5,246 nucleotides of DNA from Burkholderiales bacterium. GTDB lineage: Bacteria > Pseudomonadota > Gammaproteobacteria > Burkholderiales > Burkholderiaceae_C. A model generated the notes under the pieces. The model worked only from the letters and a program-made list of their open reading frames with translations, searched no databases and was not told where the DNA came from. The stretch's first letter is position 1, and every line of letters begins with the position of its first letter. The DNA lies in NCBI GenBank assembly GCA_028869035.1, contig JAGWTL010000223.1:1-5246 (forward strand). Reading direction: 5' to 3'. Made by a program: the position numbers and the translations under genes. Of the stretch, positions 1 to 5,246 are shown piece by piece.

Positions 1-641
1 GCAAAGCCGCCCATCAGGGCCGAGCGCACCTTGGCCGGGTCGGCGCCGGCCTTGGAGGCGAACACCAGGGCTTCGCTGACGGCGGCGATGTTGAGCGCCA
101 CGATGATCTGGTTGGCCACCTTGCAGGTCTGGCCGTCGCCGTTGCCGCCGATCAGGGTGATGTTCTTGCCCATGAGTTCGAACAGGGGCTTGACGGTGTC
201 GAAGATAGCCTGGGAGCCGCCGACCATGATGGTCAGCGAGGCGGCCTTGGCGCCGACTTCACCACCGGAGACCGGGGCGTCGAGGTACTCGCAGCCCAGT
301 TCGTTGATGCGCTTGGCGAAACCCTTGGTGGCGATCGGATCGATGGAGCTCATGTCCACCACGATCTTGCCCTTGCTCAGGCCCTTGGCCACGCCGTTTT
401 CGCTGAATAGCACTTTCTCGACGTCGGGCGTGTCGGGCACCATCACGAAGATGATGTCGGCGCGCTCGGCCACGCCCGCACCCGAGGTGCACACGGTGGC
501 GCCTGCGTCCACCACTTCCTTGGGCGCGGCGCCCACGGTGTTGACGAACAGCACGTGACCTGCATTGATCAGGTGCATGGCCATGGGCGTGCCCATGATG
601 CCCAGGCCGATGAAACCGATTTTTTGTCCGGATTTGGTCAT
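1..641 (-). CDS. glxR: Tartronate semialdehyde reductase (2-hydroxy-3-oxopropionate reductase), 3' end missing
   Basis: Reduces tartronate semialdehyde to D-glycerate with NAD(P)H in the cytoplasm, the last step of the glyoxylate carboligase route. The first 213 codons are present; family members are about 290-300 residues, so roughly the last quarter lies beyond base 1. Seen directly: an N-terminal Rossmann nucleotide-binding motif IGLGIMGTPMA at residues 11-21; the beta-hydroxyacid dehydrogenase substrate motif DAPVSGG at 121-127; and GQTCKVANQ at 170-178, whose Lys174 is the expected catalytic lysine. The start is the ATG complementary to 639-641, preceded by a modest purine-rich AAAGAGAA (plus 649-656 region). 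It lies 25 bp downstream of hyi, so co-transcription is likely. Related 3-hydroxyisobutyrate dehydrogenases share the fold, but the gcl-hyi context and the GxGxMGxPM form favour GlxR/GarR. No frameshift was seen. Confidence 0.95.
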   Translation of the reverse strand, partial: MTKSGQKIGFIGLGIMGTPMAMHLINAGHVLFVNTVGAAPKEVVDAGATVCTSGAGVAERADIIFVMVPDTPDVEKVLFSENGVAKGLSKGKIVVDMSSIDPIATKGFAKRINELGCEYLDAPVSGGEVGAKAASLTIMVGGSQAIFDTVKPLFELMGKNITLIGGNGDGQTCKVANQIIVALNIAAVSEALVFASKAGADPAKVRSALMGGF

Positions 642-666
642 TTTTGTCTTCTCTTTCAGCGATGCG

Positions 667-1446
667 TTATTTGGTGAGTGTCTTGATCCAGCCCAAGCCC
701 TCGACCGTTTTCGTCTTGGGCTTGTACTCGCAGCCGATCCAGCCGGTGTAGCCGATGGCGTCGAGGTGGCGGAACAGGAAAGGATAGTTGATTTCGCCGG
801 TGCCCGGTTCATTGCGGCCCGGGTTGTCAGCCAGCTGGATATGGCCGATGCGCGGCAGGTAGGCTTGCGCGGTGGCGGCCAGTTCGCCTTCCATGCGCTG
901 GGCGTGGTAGATATCGTACTGGATATACAGGTTGTCGCTGCCCACGGCGTCCAGGACGGCTGCGGCCTGGGCCGTGGTGTTCAGGAAGAAGCCGGGGATG
1001 TCGTAGCTGTTGATCGGCTCGATCAGCAGGCGGATGCCGGCGGCCTTGAGTTTGTCGGCGGCGAATTTCAGGTTGGCCACGAAGGTGGCCTGGGCCTGCT
1101 CGCGGCTCACGGCGGCGGGCAGCTTGCCGGCCAGACAGTTGACCTGGGGGCAGCCCAGGGCCTGTGCGTACGCTATGGCCTGGTCCACGCCTTTTCGAAA
1201 TTCCTCCACACGGTCAGGGTGGCAGGCGATGCCGCGCTCGCCGCCGTCCCAGTTGCCGGCCGGCAGGTTATGCAGGACCTGCTTGAGGCCATGGGTCTTG
1301 AGCAGGCCGGCCAGTTCGTTCTTGTCAAAGGCATAGGGGAACAGGTATTCCACCGCCTCGAAGCCGGCCGCCTTGGCTGCCGCGAAGCGCTCCAGGAAGG
1401 GCACTTCGTTGAACAGCATGGTCAGGTTGGCTGCAAATTTGGGCAT
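667..1446 (-). CDS. hyi: Hydroxypyruvate isomerase
   Basis: Interconverts hydroxypyruvate and tartronate semialdehyde; cytoplasmic. The protein is 259 residues, the usual length for this TIM-barrel (xylose isomerase-like/AP endonuclease 2 fold) family. Seen directly: an N-terminal start of the MPKFAANLTMLF type; LLIEPINSYDIPGFF with Glu143; IQYDIYHAQRMEG with Asp178 and His181; GHIQLADNPGRNEPGTGEIN with Gln204; and GCEYKP with Glu240. In the E. coli enzyme, Glu143 and Glu240 are the acid/base residues and Glu143, Asp178, Gln204 and Glu240 bind the metal; here all four fall at the same numbers. The ATG complementary to 1444-1446 has a GGAG (complement of 1456-1459) nine bases upstream. It sits between gcl (67 bp upstream, with a hairpin in the gap) and glxR (25 bp downstream). 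The gene looks intact. Confidence 0.96.
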   Translation of the reverse strand: MPKFAANLTMLFNEVPFLERFAAAKAAGFEAVEYLFPYAFDKNELAGLLKTHGLKQVLHNLPAGNWDGGERGIACHPDRVEEFRKGVDQAIAYAQALGCPQVNCLAGKLPAAVSREQAQATFVANLKFAADKLKAAGIRLLIEPINSYDIPGFFLNTTAQAAAVLDAVGSDNLYIQYDIYHAQRMEGELAATAQAYLPRIGHIQLADNPGRNEPGTGEINYPFLFRHLDAIGYTGWIGCEYKPKTKTVEGLGWIKTLTK

Positions 1447-1468
1447 CTTTTTTTACTCCATCCATATC

Positions 1469-1492
1469 AAAAAGGACCGGCATTTCCGGCCC
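1469..1492 (-). terminator. Terminator-like hairpin with U-tract in the gcl-hyi gap
   Basis: On the minus strand the RNA would read GGGCCGG, loop AAAUG, CCGGUCC, then UUUUU. This is a 7-bp stem with one G-U pair (plus 1474-1480 pairing with 1486-1492) followed directly by five U (plus 1469-1473). The third pair is G-U on the minus-strand RNA but A-C on the plus-strand RNA, so the structure fits minus-strand transcription better. It begins 21 bases after the gcl stop codon and ends 22 bases before the hyi ATG, leaving the hyi ribosome site free. Inference: a leaky intrinsic terminator or mRNA-stabilising hairpin that sets the gcl:hyi ratio. The short stem and U-tract suggest partial termination only. 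Confidence 0.5.
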
Positions 1493-1513
1493 CCGGTTCT
1501 GGCTACCTAAGGA

Positions 1514-3280
1514 TCAGGCCGGCGCGCCGACGCGACGGTTCTCCGTTTCCTCGAACTCGATGATATTGTCAATCTCGGTGCCCATGGCAATGTTCGTCAC
1601 GCGCTCCAGGATGACCTCGATCACTACCGGCACGCTGAACTGGGCCATGAGTTCTTCCGCCTGCGCGATGGCCGGGGCCAGTTCGGCCGGGCTGTGCACG
1701 CGGATGGCCTTGCAGCCCAGGCCCTCGACCACCTTGACGTGGTCCACACCATAACCCTGGGCCACCGGGTCGCCCTGGGTGTTGATGTTCTCGAAGGCCA
1801 GCTGCACGCAGTAGTCCATCTCGAACCCGCGCTGGGCCTGGCGGATCAGGCCGAGGTAGGAGTTGTTCACCACGACGTGGATGTAGGGCAGCTTGAACTG
1901 CGCGCCCACGGCCAGCTCTTCGATCATGAACTGGAAGTCGTAGTCACCCGACAGGGCCACGATCTTGCGGCTCGGGTCGGCGGCGCGCACGCCCAGGGCG
2001 GCGGGCACGGTCCAGCCCAGCGGGCCGGCCTGGCCGCAGTTGATCCAGTGGCGGGGCTTGTAGACGTGCAGCATCTGCGCGCCGGCGATCTGCGACAGGC
2101 CGATGGTACTCACGTAGCAGACGTCTTTGCCGAAGGCCTCGACCATGCCCTGGTAGACGCGCTGCGGTTTCATGGGAACGTTGTCGAAGTCGGTCTTGCG
2201 GTGCAGGGTGGCCTTGCGCTCCAGGCATTCGTCGGACCAGGTCTTGCGGTCGGCCAGCTTGCCGGCGGCCTTCCACTCCTTGGCGACCTGCACGAAGAGT
2301 TCCAGCGCGATCTTGGCGTCGGAGGCAATGCCGTAGTCGGGCGAGAAGACGCGGCCGATCTGGGTGGGCTCGATGTCCACGTGTACGAACTTGCGGCCCT
2401 TGGTGTAGACCTCGACCGAACCGGTGTGGCGGTTGGCCCAGCGGTTGCCGATGCCCAGCACGAAATCGGAAGCCAGCATGGTGGCGTTGCCGTAGCGGTG
2501 GCTGGTCTGCAGGCCGCACATGCCGGCCATCAGCGGGTGGTCGTCGGGAATGGCGCCCCAGCCCATCAGGGTGGGGATGACGGGTACGCCGGTGATCTCG
2601 GCGAACTGCACCAGCAGGTCGGAGGCGTCGGCGTTGATGATGCCGCCGCCGGCCACGATCAGCGGGCGGGCCGATTCATTGAGCATGGTCAGGGCCTTCT
2701 CGGCCTGGGCGCGCGTGGCGGCCGGTTTGTAGACCGGCAGCGGGGCGTAAGTGTCGGGATCGAATTCGATTTCGGCCATCTGCACGTCGAAGGGCAGGTC
2801 GATCAGCACCGGGCCCGGGCGGCCCGAACGCATCAGGTGGAAGGCCTGCTGGAAGGTGCGCGGCACCTGGGCCGGCTCGCGCACGGTGACGGACCACTTG
2901 GTCACGGGCTTGGAGATCGACTCGATGTCCACGGCCTGGAAGTCTTCCTTGTACAGGCGCGCGCGCGGGGCCTGGCCGGTGATGCACAGGATCGGGATCG
3001 AGTCGGCCTGGGCCGAGTACAGACCGGTGATCATGTCGGTGCCGGCCGGGCCCGAGGTTCCGATGCACACACCGATATTGCCGGCGTTGGCGCGTGTGTA
3101 GCCCTCGGCCATGTGCGAGGCGCCTTCCACGTGGCGCGCCAGGATGTGGCCGATGGTGCCCTGCTTGCGCAGCGCGGCGTACAGCGGGTTGATGGCGGCG
3201 CCGGGGACGCCGAAGGCCTGCGTGACGCCTTCTTTTTCCATCACCCAGACGGCGGCTTCGATGGCTTTCATTTTGGCCAT
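1514..3280 (-). CDS. gcl: Glyoxylate carboligase (tartronate semialdehyde synthase)
   Basis: Condenses two glyoxylate molecules to tartronate semialdehyde and CO2 using thiamine diphosphate, Mg2+ and FAD; cytoplasmic. The protein is 588 residues, close to the 593 of E. coli Gcl. Domains in order: N-terminal pyrimidine-binding domain (about 4-170) with FGVPGAAINPLY and RHVEGASHMAEGY; central FAD/DHS-like domain (about 190-330); C-terminal PP domain (about 370-560) with the Mg-ThDP motif GDYDFQF starting at 445 and ending in VNN at 471-473. Val51 stands where almost all ThDP enzymes have a catalytic Glu, the known hallmark of Gcl. The reading frame stays open 98 codons upstream, but the start at 3280 is chosen for three reasons: an AAGGAGAA sits at ideal spacing, the MAKMKA start matches E. 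coli Gcl, and the upstream residues look non-coding. It is the first gene of the gcl-hyi-glxR cluster, divergent from a LysR regulator. Confidence 0.97.
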   Translation of the reverse strand: MAKMKAIEAAVWVMEKEGVTQAFGVPGAAINPLYAALRKQGTIGHILARHVEGASHMAEGYTRANAGNIGVCIGTSGPAGTDMITGLYSAQADSIPILCITGQAPRARLYKEDFQAVDIESISKPVTKWSVTVREPAQVPRTFQQAFHLMRSGRPGPVLIDLPFDVQMAEIEFDPDTYAPLPVYKPAATRAQAEKALTMLNESARPLIVAGGGIINADASDLLVQFAEITGVPVIPTLMGWGAIPDDHPLMAGMCGLQTSHRYGNATMLASDFVLGIGNRWANRHTGSVEVYTKGRKFVHVDIEPTQIGRVFSPDYGIASDAKIALELFVQVAKEWKAAGKLADRKTWSDECLERKATLHRKTDFDNVPMKPQRVYQGMVEAFGKDVCYVSTIGLSQIAGAQMLHVYKPRHWINCGQAGPLGWTVPAALGVRAADPSRKIVALSGDYDFQFMIEELAVGAQFKLPYIHVVVNNSYLGLIRQAQRGFEMDYCVQLAFENINTQGDPVAQGYGVDHVKVVEGLGCKAIRVHSPAELAPAIAQAEELMAQFSVPVVIEVILERVTNIAMGTEIDNIIEFEETENRRVGAPA

Positions 3281-3286
3281 GGGGAG

Positions 3287-3294
3287 TTCTCCTT
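3287..3294 (-). promoter_or_regulatory. gcl ribosome binding site
   Basis: The minus strand reads AAGGAGAA, with the GGAG core (complement of 3289-3292) eight bases before the ATG complementary to 3278-3280. This near-perfect Shine-Dalgarno sequence fixes the gcl start and argues against the 98-codon upstream extension, which would run through the predicted promoter and operator. Confidence 0.85.
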
Positions 3295-3315
3295 GAATAT
3301 CAAAATCGATGACGG

Positions 3316-3344
3316 ACTGTAAAAATTCCAGGGCACTTGCGGAA
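3316..3344 (-). promoter_or_regulatory. Candidate gcl promoter
   Basis: The minus strand carries TACAGT (complement of 3316-3321; 4 of 6 matches to the -10 consensus). A poor -35 hexamer, TTCCGC (complement of 3339-3344), lies 17 bases upstream. The predicted start would be an A at about 3310, giving a leader of about 30 bases that includes the strong ribosome site. A weak -35 is typical of promoters that need a LysR-type activator, and the inverted repeat at 3368-3382 is centred at about -65 from this start. This is inferred from spacing and motif; other start points are possible. Confidence 0.4.
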
Positions 3345-3367
3345 GACGGCTGGAGTCCATAACATCT

Positions 3368-3382
3368 ATTCCATATCGGAAT
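3368..3382. promoter_or_regulatory. Putative LysR-type operator (T-N11-A inverted repeat)
   Basis: ATTCC-ATATC-GGAAT is a perfect inverted repeat with 5-bp arms and a 5-bp spacer. It contains the T-N11-A core (T3369, A3381) of classical LysR boxes. It lies in the divergent gap, just upstream of the regulator start at 3399 and centred about 65 bp upstream of the predicted gcl transcription start. A looser pair of the same half-sites, TTCC at 3326-3329 and GGAA at 3341-3344, lies near the candidate gcl -35 and could be the activation subsite. Inference: the regulator binds here to activate gcl and repress itself. Confidence 0.55.
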
Positions 3383-3385
3383 GGA

Positions 3386-3393
3386 TAAGGCGA
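3386..3393 (+). promoter_or_regulatory. Ribosome binding site of the LysR-type regulator
   Basis: TAAGGCGA places an AAGG eight bases before the ATG at 3399. The in-frame ATG at 3381 has only CGGA two bases upstream, too close to work well, and it falls inside the operator palindrome. This supports the 304-residue form starting MDRLQAMEVYV, the usual style for this family. Confidence 0.6.
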
Positions 3394-3398
3394 AAGCG

Positions 3399-4313
3399 AT
3401 GGATCGATTGCAGGCGATGGAGGTGTATGTGCGGGTGGTGGAAACCGGCAGCTTTTCCAAGGCAGCCAAGGAGTTTTCCATCACCCAGCCCACGGTGACC
3501 AAGCTGGTGGCGGCGATCGAGGAGCGCCTCAAGGTGCGCCTGCTCAACCGCAACACGCGCGGTGTCAGCGTCACCGAGTCGGGGGCGCTCTACTACGAAA
3601 AGTGCAAGGTCATCGTGCGCGAGTCGGACGAAGCCGACAACATCGTGCGCCTGCGCCAGACCCAGGCGCAGGGCCTGCTGCGCATCGGCACTTCGGTGGC
3701 TTTCGGGCGGCGTGTGGTCACGCCGCTGGCGCTCGAGTTCATGGCCAAGCACCCGCAGGTGCAGATCGACCTGAGCTTCGAGGACCGCTACACCGACCTG
3801 GTGGCCCACGGCATCGACCTGGCGATTCGCATGGGCAAGCTGGCCGATTCCACGCTGGGCGCGCGTTTCCTGGGCATCAACCCCTGGCTCATGGTGGCCT
3901 CACCCAAATACCTGCGCAGGCAGGGCAGCCCGAAGCAGGCCGCCGACCTGAGTCGCCACCCGGCCCTGATCTACAGCAGCGTGCTCGGTGACGACGTCTG
4001 GCGCATGACCACGCCCAAGGGCGATGCGGTGACGGTGCCGGTGGCCGGGCGTCTGCGCTCCAACAACCTCTCGGCGGTGCTGGCGGCAGCGCGCAATGGT
4101 TACGGCATCGCGGCCATGCCGCGCTACGTGGCCAGCGATTCGCTGAAATCGGGCCATGTGGTGGAAGTGCTCAAGGGGCATGGCCTGCCCGAGCAGGAGA
4201 TCCATGCCGTGTTTCCCTCACCCAAGCTGGTGCCCGGCAAGGTGATGGCCTTCATCGCCTACCTGCAGTCGCGCCTGGGGGAGCGGTGGTGGGACAACCT
4301 CCCCAAGGCTTGA
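3399..4313 (+). CDS. LysR-type transcriptional regulator (CrgA-like), divergent from gcl
   Basis: DNA-binding regulator, probably controlling the adjacent gcl-hyi-glxR genes. It has 304 residues, typical for the family. The N-terminal winged helix-turn-helix (about 1-60) includes ETGSFSKAAKEFSITQPTVT and RLLNRNTRGVSVTESG. A linker helix (about 62-90) and a periplasmic-binding-protein-like effector domain (about 93-295) follow, with the CrgA-like stretch DRYTDLVAHGIDLAIRMGKL at 129-148. The effector is not visible in the sequence; by context glyoxylate, tartronate semialdehyde or a related acid is plausible. Its start is 118 bp from the gcl start, and the gap contains an inverted repeat of LysR type, so mutual control is likely. 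An alternative ATG at 3381 would add six residues. No terminator was seen after the stop; the next gene converges 7 bp away. Confidence 0.93.
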   Translation: MDRLQAMEVYVRVVETGSFSKAAKEFSITQPTVTKLVAAIEERLKVRLLNRNTRGVSVTESGALYYEKCKVIVRESDEADNIVRLRQTQAQGLLRIGTSVAFGRRVVTPLALEFMAKHPQVQIDLSFEDRYTDLVAHGIDLAIRMGKLADSTLGARFLGINPWLMVASPKYLRRQGSPKQAADLSRHPALIYSSVLGDDVWRMTTPKGDAVTVPVAGRLRSNNLSAVLAAARNGYGIAAMPRYVASDSLKSGHVVEVLKGHGLPEQEIHAVFPSPKLVPGKVMAFIAYLQSRLGERWWDNLPKA

Positions 4314-4320
4314 AATTGGC

Positions 4321-4914
4321 TTACTGGTTGCCTGCAGCAGAGGGGCCGGAAACCAGTCGAACGGCGTGCGGGTTCGGCGGCATGGGGCGGCGCGGCTGAC
4401 CCTTGGGGCCCTGGCCTTCGCTCAGGGTGTGCAGCTGGAAGTTGCCGCTGACGTCCCACAGCCAGGTTTCGATATAGGTCGCACTGCCCATGCGCACGGG
4501 CGCCGGGAAGGGCGCGGCCTGGCGCACGGTGCGCTCGATCTCGGCCACGACCTCGGGGGCATGTTCGGGCGCGCGCATCCAGTTCAGCGATTGCAGGTTG
4601 CCGCGGCTGTCTACCTGGATCTCCAGCACGCCGATGGCGTAGAGGAAGTGCGGCATCACGCCCTTGAAGATGCGCGTGGTGTTCTTGTCGTAGAGGTGGT
4701 AGGCCGCGTCGAGCCGGTAGTCGATGGTGCTGTCGGCCGTGGAGACGGGGCCCATGGGCAGGGGGGGCTGCACCGGCTGGGCGATCACGGGGGCGACTGG
4801 GGCCGGCGCGCTGGCCGTGGGGGGCGGTGCCGTGACGCAGCCGGCCAGCAGGGCCATCAGCAAGAGGGCGCCCAGGGCAGGCAGGAAAGTACGCGCGGAG
4901 CAGATCATTTTCAT
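4321..4914 (-). CDS. Putative lipoprotein with TonB-C-like domain
   Basis: Predicted secreted lipoprotein of unknown role, 197 residues. It begins MKMICSAR, followed by a hydrophobic stretch (about 10-24) and a lipobox LLAGC with Cys26 as the lipidation site. A Pro/Ala-rich linker (about 29-56) follows, then a compact domain at about 88-163 whose pattern (VLEIQVDSRGNLQSL, a helix EVVAEIERTVRQAA, then PFPAPV and two strands) resembles the C-terminal domain of TonB-family energy transducers. The tail (about 167-197) is rich in Pro, Gly and Arg. The lipid anchor replaces the usual TonB transmembrane helix, so it need not couple to ExbBD. The frame is open upstream to a TTG at 4989, but the ATG at 4914 gives a clean signal peptide. 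No good Shine-Dalgarno is visible for either, so the start is tentative. The TonB link is by eye only. Confidence 0.8.
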   Translation of the reverse strand: MKMICSARTFLPALGALLLMALLAGCVTAPPPTASAPAPVAPVIAQPVQPPLPMGPVSTADSTIDYRLDAAYHLYDKNTTRIFKGVMPHFLYAIGVLEIQVDSRGNLQSLNWMRAPEHAPEVVAEIERTVRQAAPFPAPVRMGSATYIETWLWDVSGNFQLHTLSEGQGPKGQPRRPMPPNPHAVRLVSGPSAAGNQ

Positions 4915-5110
4915 GGGCAAGAGGCTGGCCGGGCCCGGGTTCGCCAGGGAGGCCGGCCTGAAGGGAGGATGGCGCTTACTTTGCCACAAATGTCAGCATC
5001 TGTAACAGGAGCGGCTTTGCGGGGCCGGGATTGTGTCGTGCAGCTCGCTGATTTGTGCGCGCCATGCAACACCGGGGGCCTCAGTCCGCCGTGGCCAGGG
5101 CCAGCGCGGT
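4915..5110. other. Intergenic region between two minus-strand genes
   Basis: About 196 bases with no convincing gene. Most of it is GC-rich. The exception is an AT-richer pocket at about 4976-5010, which holds the repeat listed separately and is the likeliest place for the lipoprotein's promoter. No hairpin with a T-tract was found after the stop codon at 5111, so read-through from the upstream regulator gene cannot be excluded. Confidence 0.6.
4991..5008. promoter_or_regulatory. Possible regulator site upstream of the lipoprotein gene
   Basis: On the plus strand TGTCA (4991-4995) and TGTAA (5001-5005) form an imperfect direct repeat with a 10-bp period. The second copy is part of a small palindrome CTGTAACAG (5000-5008). 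Half-sites repeated once per helical turn are typical of OmpR/PhoB-family response regulators. The element lies about 80 bp upstream of the preferred lipoprotein start. It is short and could be chance. Confidence 0.25.
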
Positions 5111-5246
5111 TCACCAGTCGTTCACCAGGCCGGCCGCGCGGGTGGACGATTTCTCGAAGTGCCGGGCCAGGAAGTCCACGAAGGCGCGCACCCGTGCCGC
5201 CAGTTGGTGCCGCTGCGGGTAGACCACGTGGATGTCGGCCGGCGGC
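5111..5246 (-). CDS. C-terminal end of a probable LysR-type regulator, 5' part outside the window
   Basis: The last 44 codons of a minus-strand gene ending at a TGA complementary to 5111-5113. The residues include ADIHVVYPQRHQLAARVRAF followed by VDFLARHF. This is the typical end of the effector domain of CrgA-like LysR regulators (final beta strand, then the helix R-x-R-x-F-V-D-F-L), with a short tail ending in VNDW. The regulator at 3399-4313 ends in a comparable way (IHAVFPSPKLVPGKVMAFI). The target is unknown. The DNA-binding part is not in the window, so the assignment rests on this tail alone. Confidence 0.7.
   Translation of the reverse strand, partial: PPADIHVVYPQRHQLAARVRAFVDFLARHFEKSSTRAAGLVNDW

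Noticed and set aside
31..558. 175-codon open frame on the plus strand opposite glxR
   Set aside because: It is the antisense frame of a well-conserved dehydrogenase, with a low-complexity Ser/Thr/Ala/Pro-rich product and no motif.
565..1563. 332-codon open frame on the plus strand opposite hyi
   Set aside because: It is antisense to hyi and the glxR 5' end, has no family motifs, and its composition is that of a shadow frame.
1694..3322. 542-codon open frame on the plus strand opposite gcl
   Set aside because: It is antisense to a clearly conserved enzyme. Its translation is dominated by Gly, Ala, Val, His, Asp and Gln repeats, typical of a GC-rich reverse-frame shadow, and it has no recognisable domain.
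3281..3574. 98-codon N-terminal extension of gcl
   Set aside because: It would overlap the regulator's DNA-binding region, the operator and the promoter. The residues do not resemble any Gcl, and a strong ribosome site precedes the ATG at 3280.
4915..4989. 25-residue extension of the lipoprotein from a TTG start
   Set aside because: It would put a long polar, Pro-rich stretch ahead of the signal peptide. The ATG at 4914 gives a normal lipoprotein signal sequence, although neither start has a good ribosome site.
5084..5104. GC-rich inverted repeats (TGGCC-AG-GGCCA type) after the partial regulator gene
   Set aside because: The loop is too short, there is no T-tract, and such GGCC pairs are common by chance in DNA this GC-rich, so it is not called a terminator.

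Overview
The window is GC-rich chromosomal DNA carrying the glyoxylate carboligase (glycerate) pathway. Gene content, order and codon use (mostly G or C at third positions), together with a divergent CrgA-like LysR regulator, suggest a betaproteobacterium, most likely Burkholderiales/Comamonadaceae. That placement is inferred from protein style and gene order; no database search was possible. I see no mobile element, CRISPR array, tRNA or rRNA.

Layout: positions 1-3280 hold three genes on the minus strand, read right to left as gcl (1514-3280), hyi (667-1446) and glxR/tartronate semialdehyde reductase (1-641, 3' end outside the window). Gcl joins two glyoxylates into tartronate semialdehyde with release of CO2. 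Hyi interconverts tartronate semialdehyde and hydroxypyruvate. GlxR reduces tartronate semialdehyde to D-glycerate, which enters glycolysis after phosphorylation. The set therefore covers the assimilation of glyoxylate (from glycolate, allantoin/purines or similar sources). hyi and glxR are 25 bp apart. gcl and hyi are separated by 67 bp that contain a terminator-like hairpin.

A LysR-type regulator (3399-4313, plus strand) is transcribed divergently from gcl. The 118-bp gap between them contains a perfect inverted repeat with T-N11-A geometry (3368-3382). It lies about 65 bp upstream of the start point predicted from a candidate gcl promoter, the classical arrangement for a LysR-type activator. 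Local pathway control by this regulator is a strong inference.

The right end is unrelated to the pathway. A small proline-rich lipoprotein with a TonB-C-like fold (4321-4914, minus) converges on the regulator with only 7 bp between stop codons. A non-coding stretch of about 196 bp follows, with a small repeat motif in an AT-richer pocket. Last is the C-terminal tail of a second probable LysR-type regulator (5111-5246, minus), cut by the window edge.

I found no clearly undescribed system. The most interesting signals are regulatory: the hairpin between gcl and hyi, and the well-spaced operator/promoter pair in the divergent gap.
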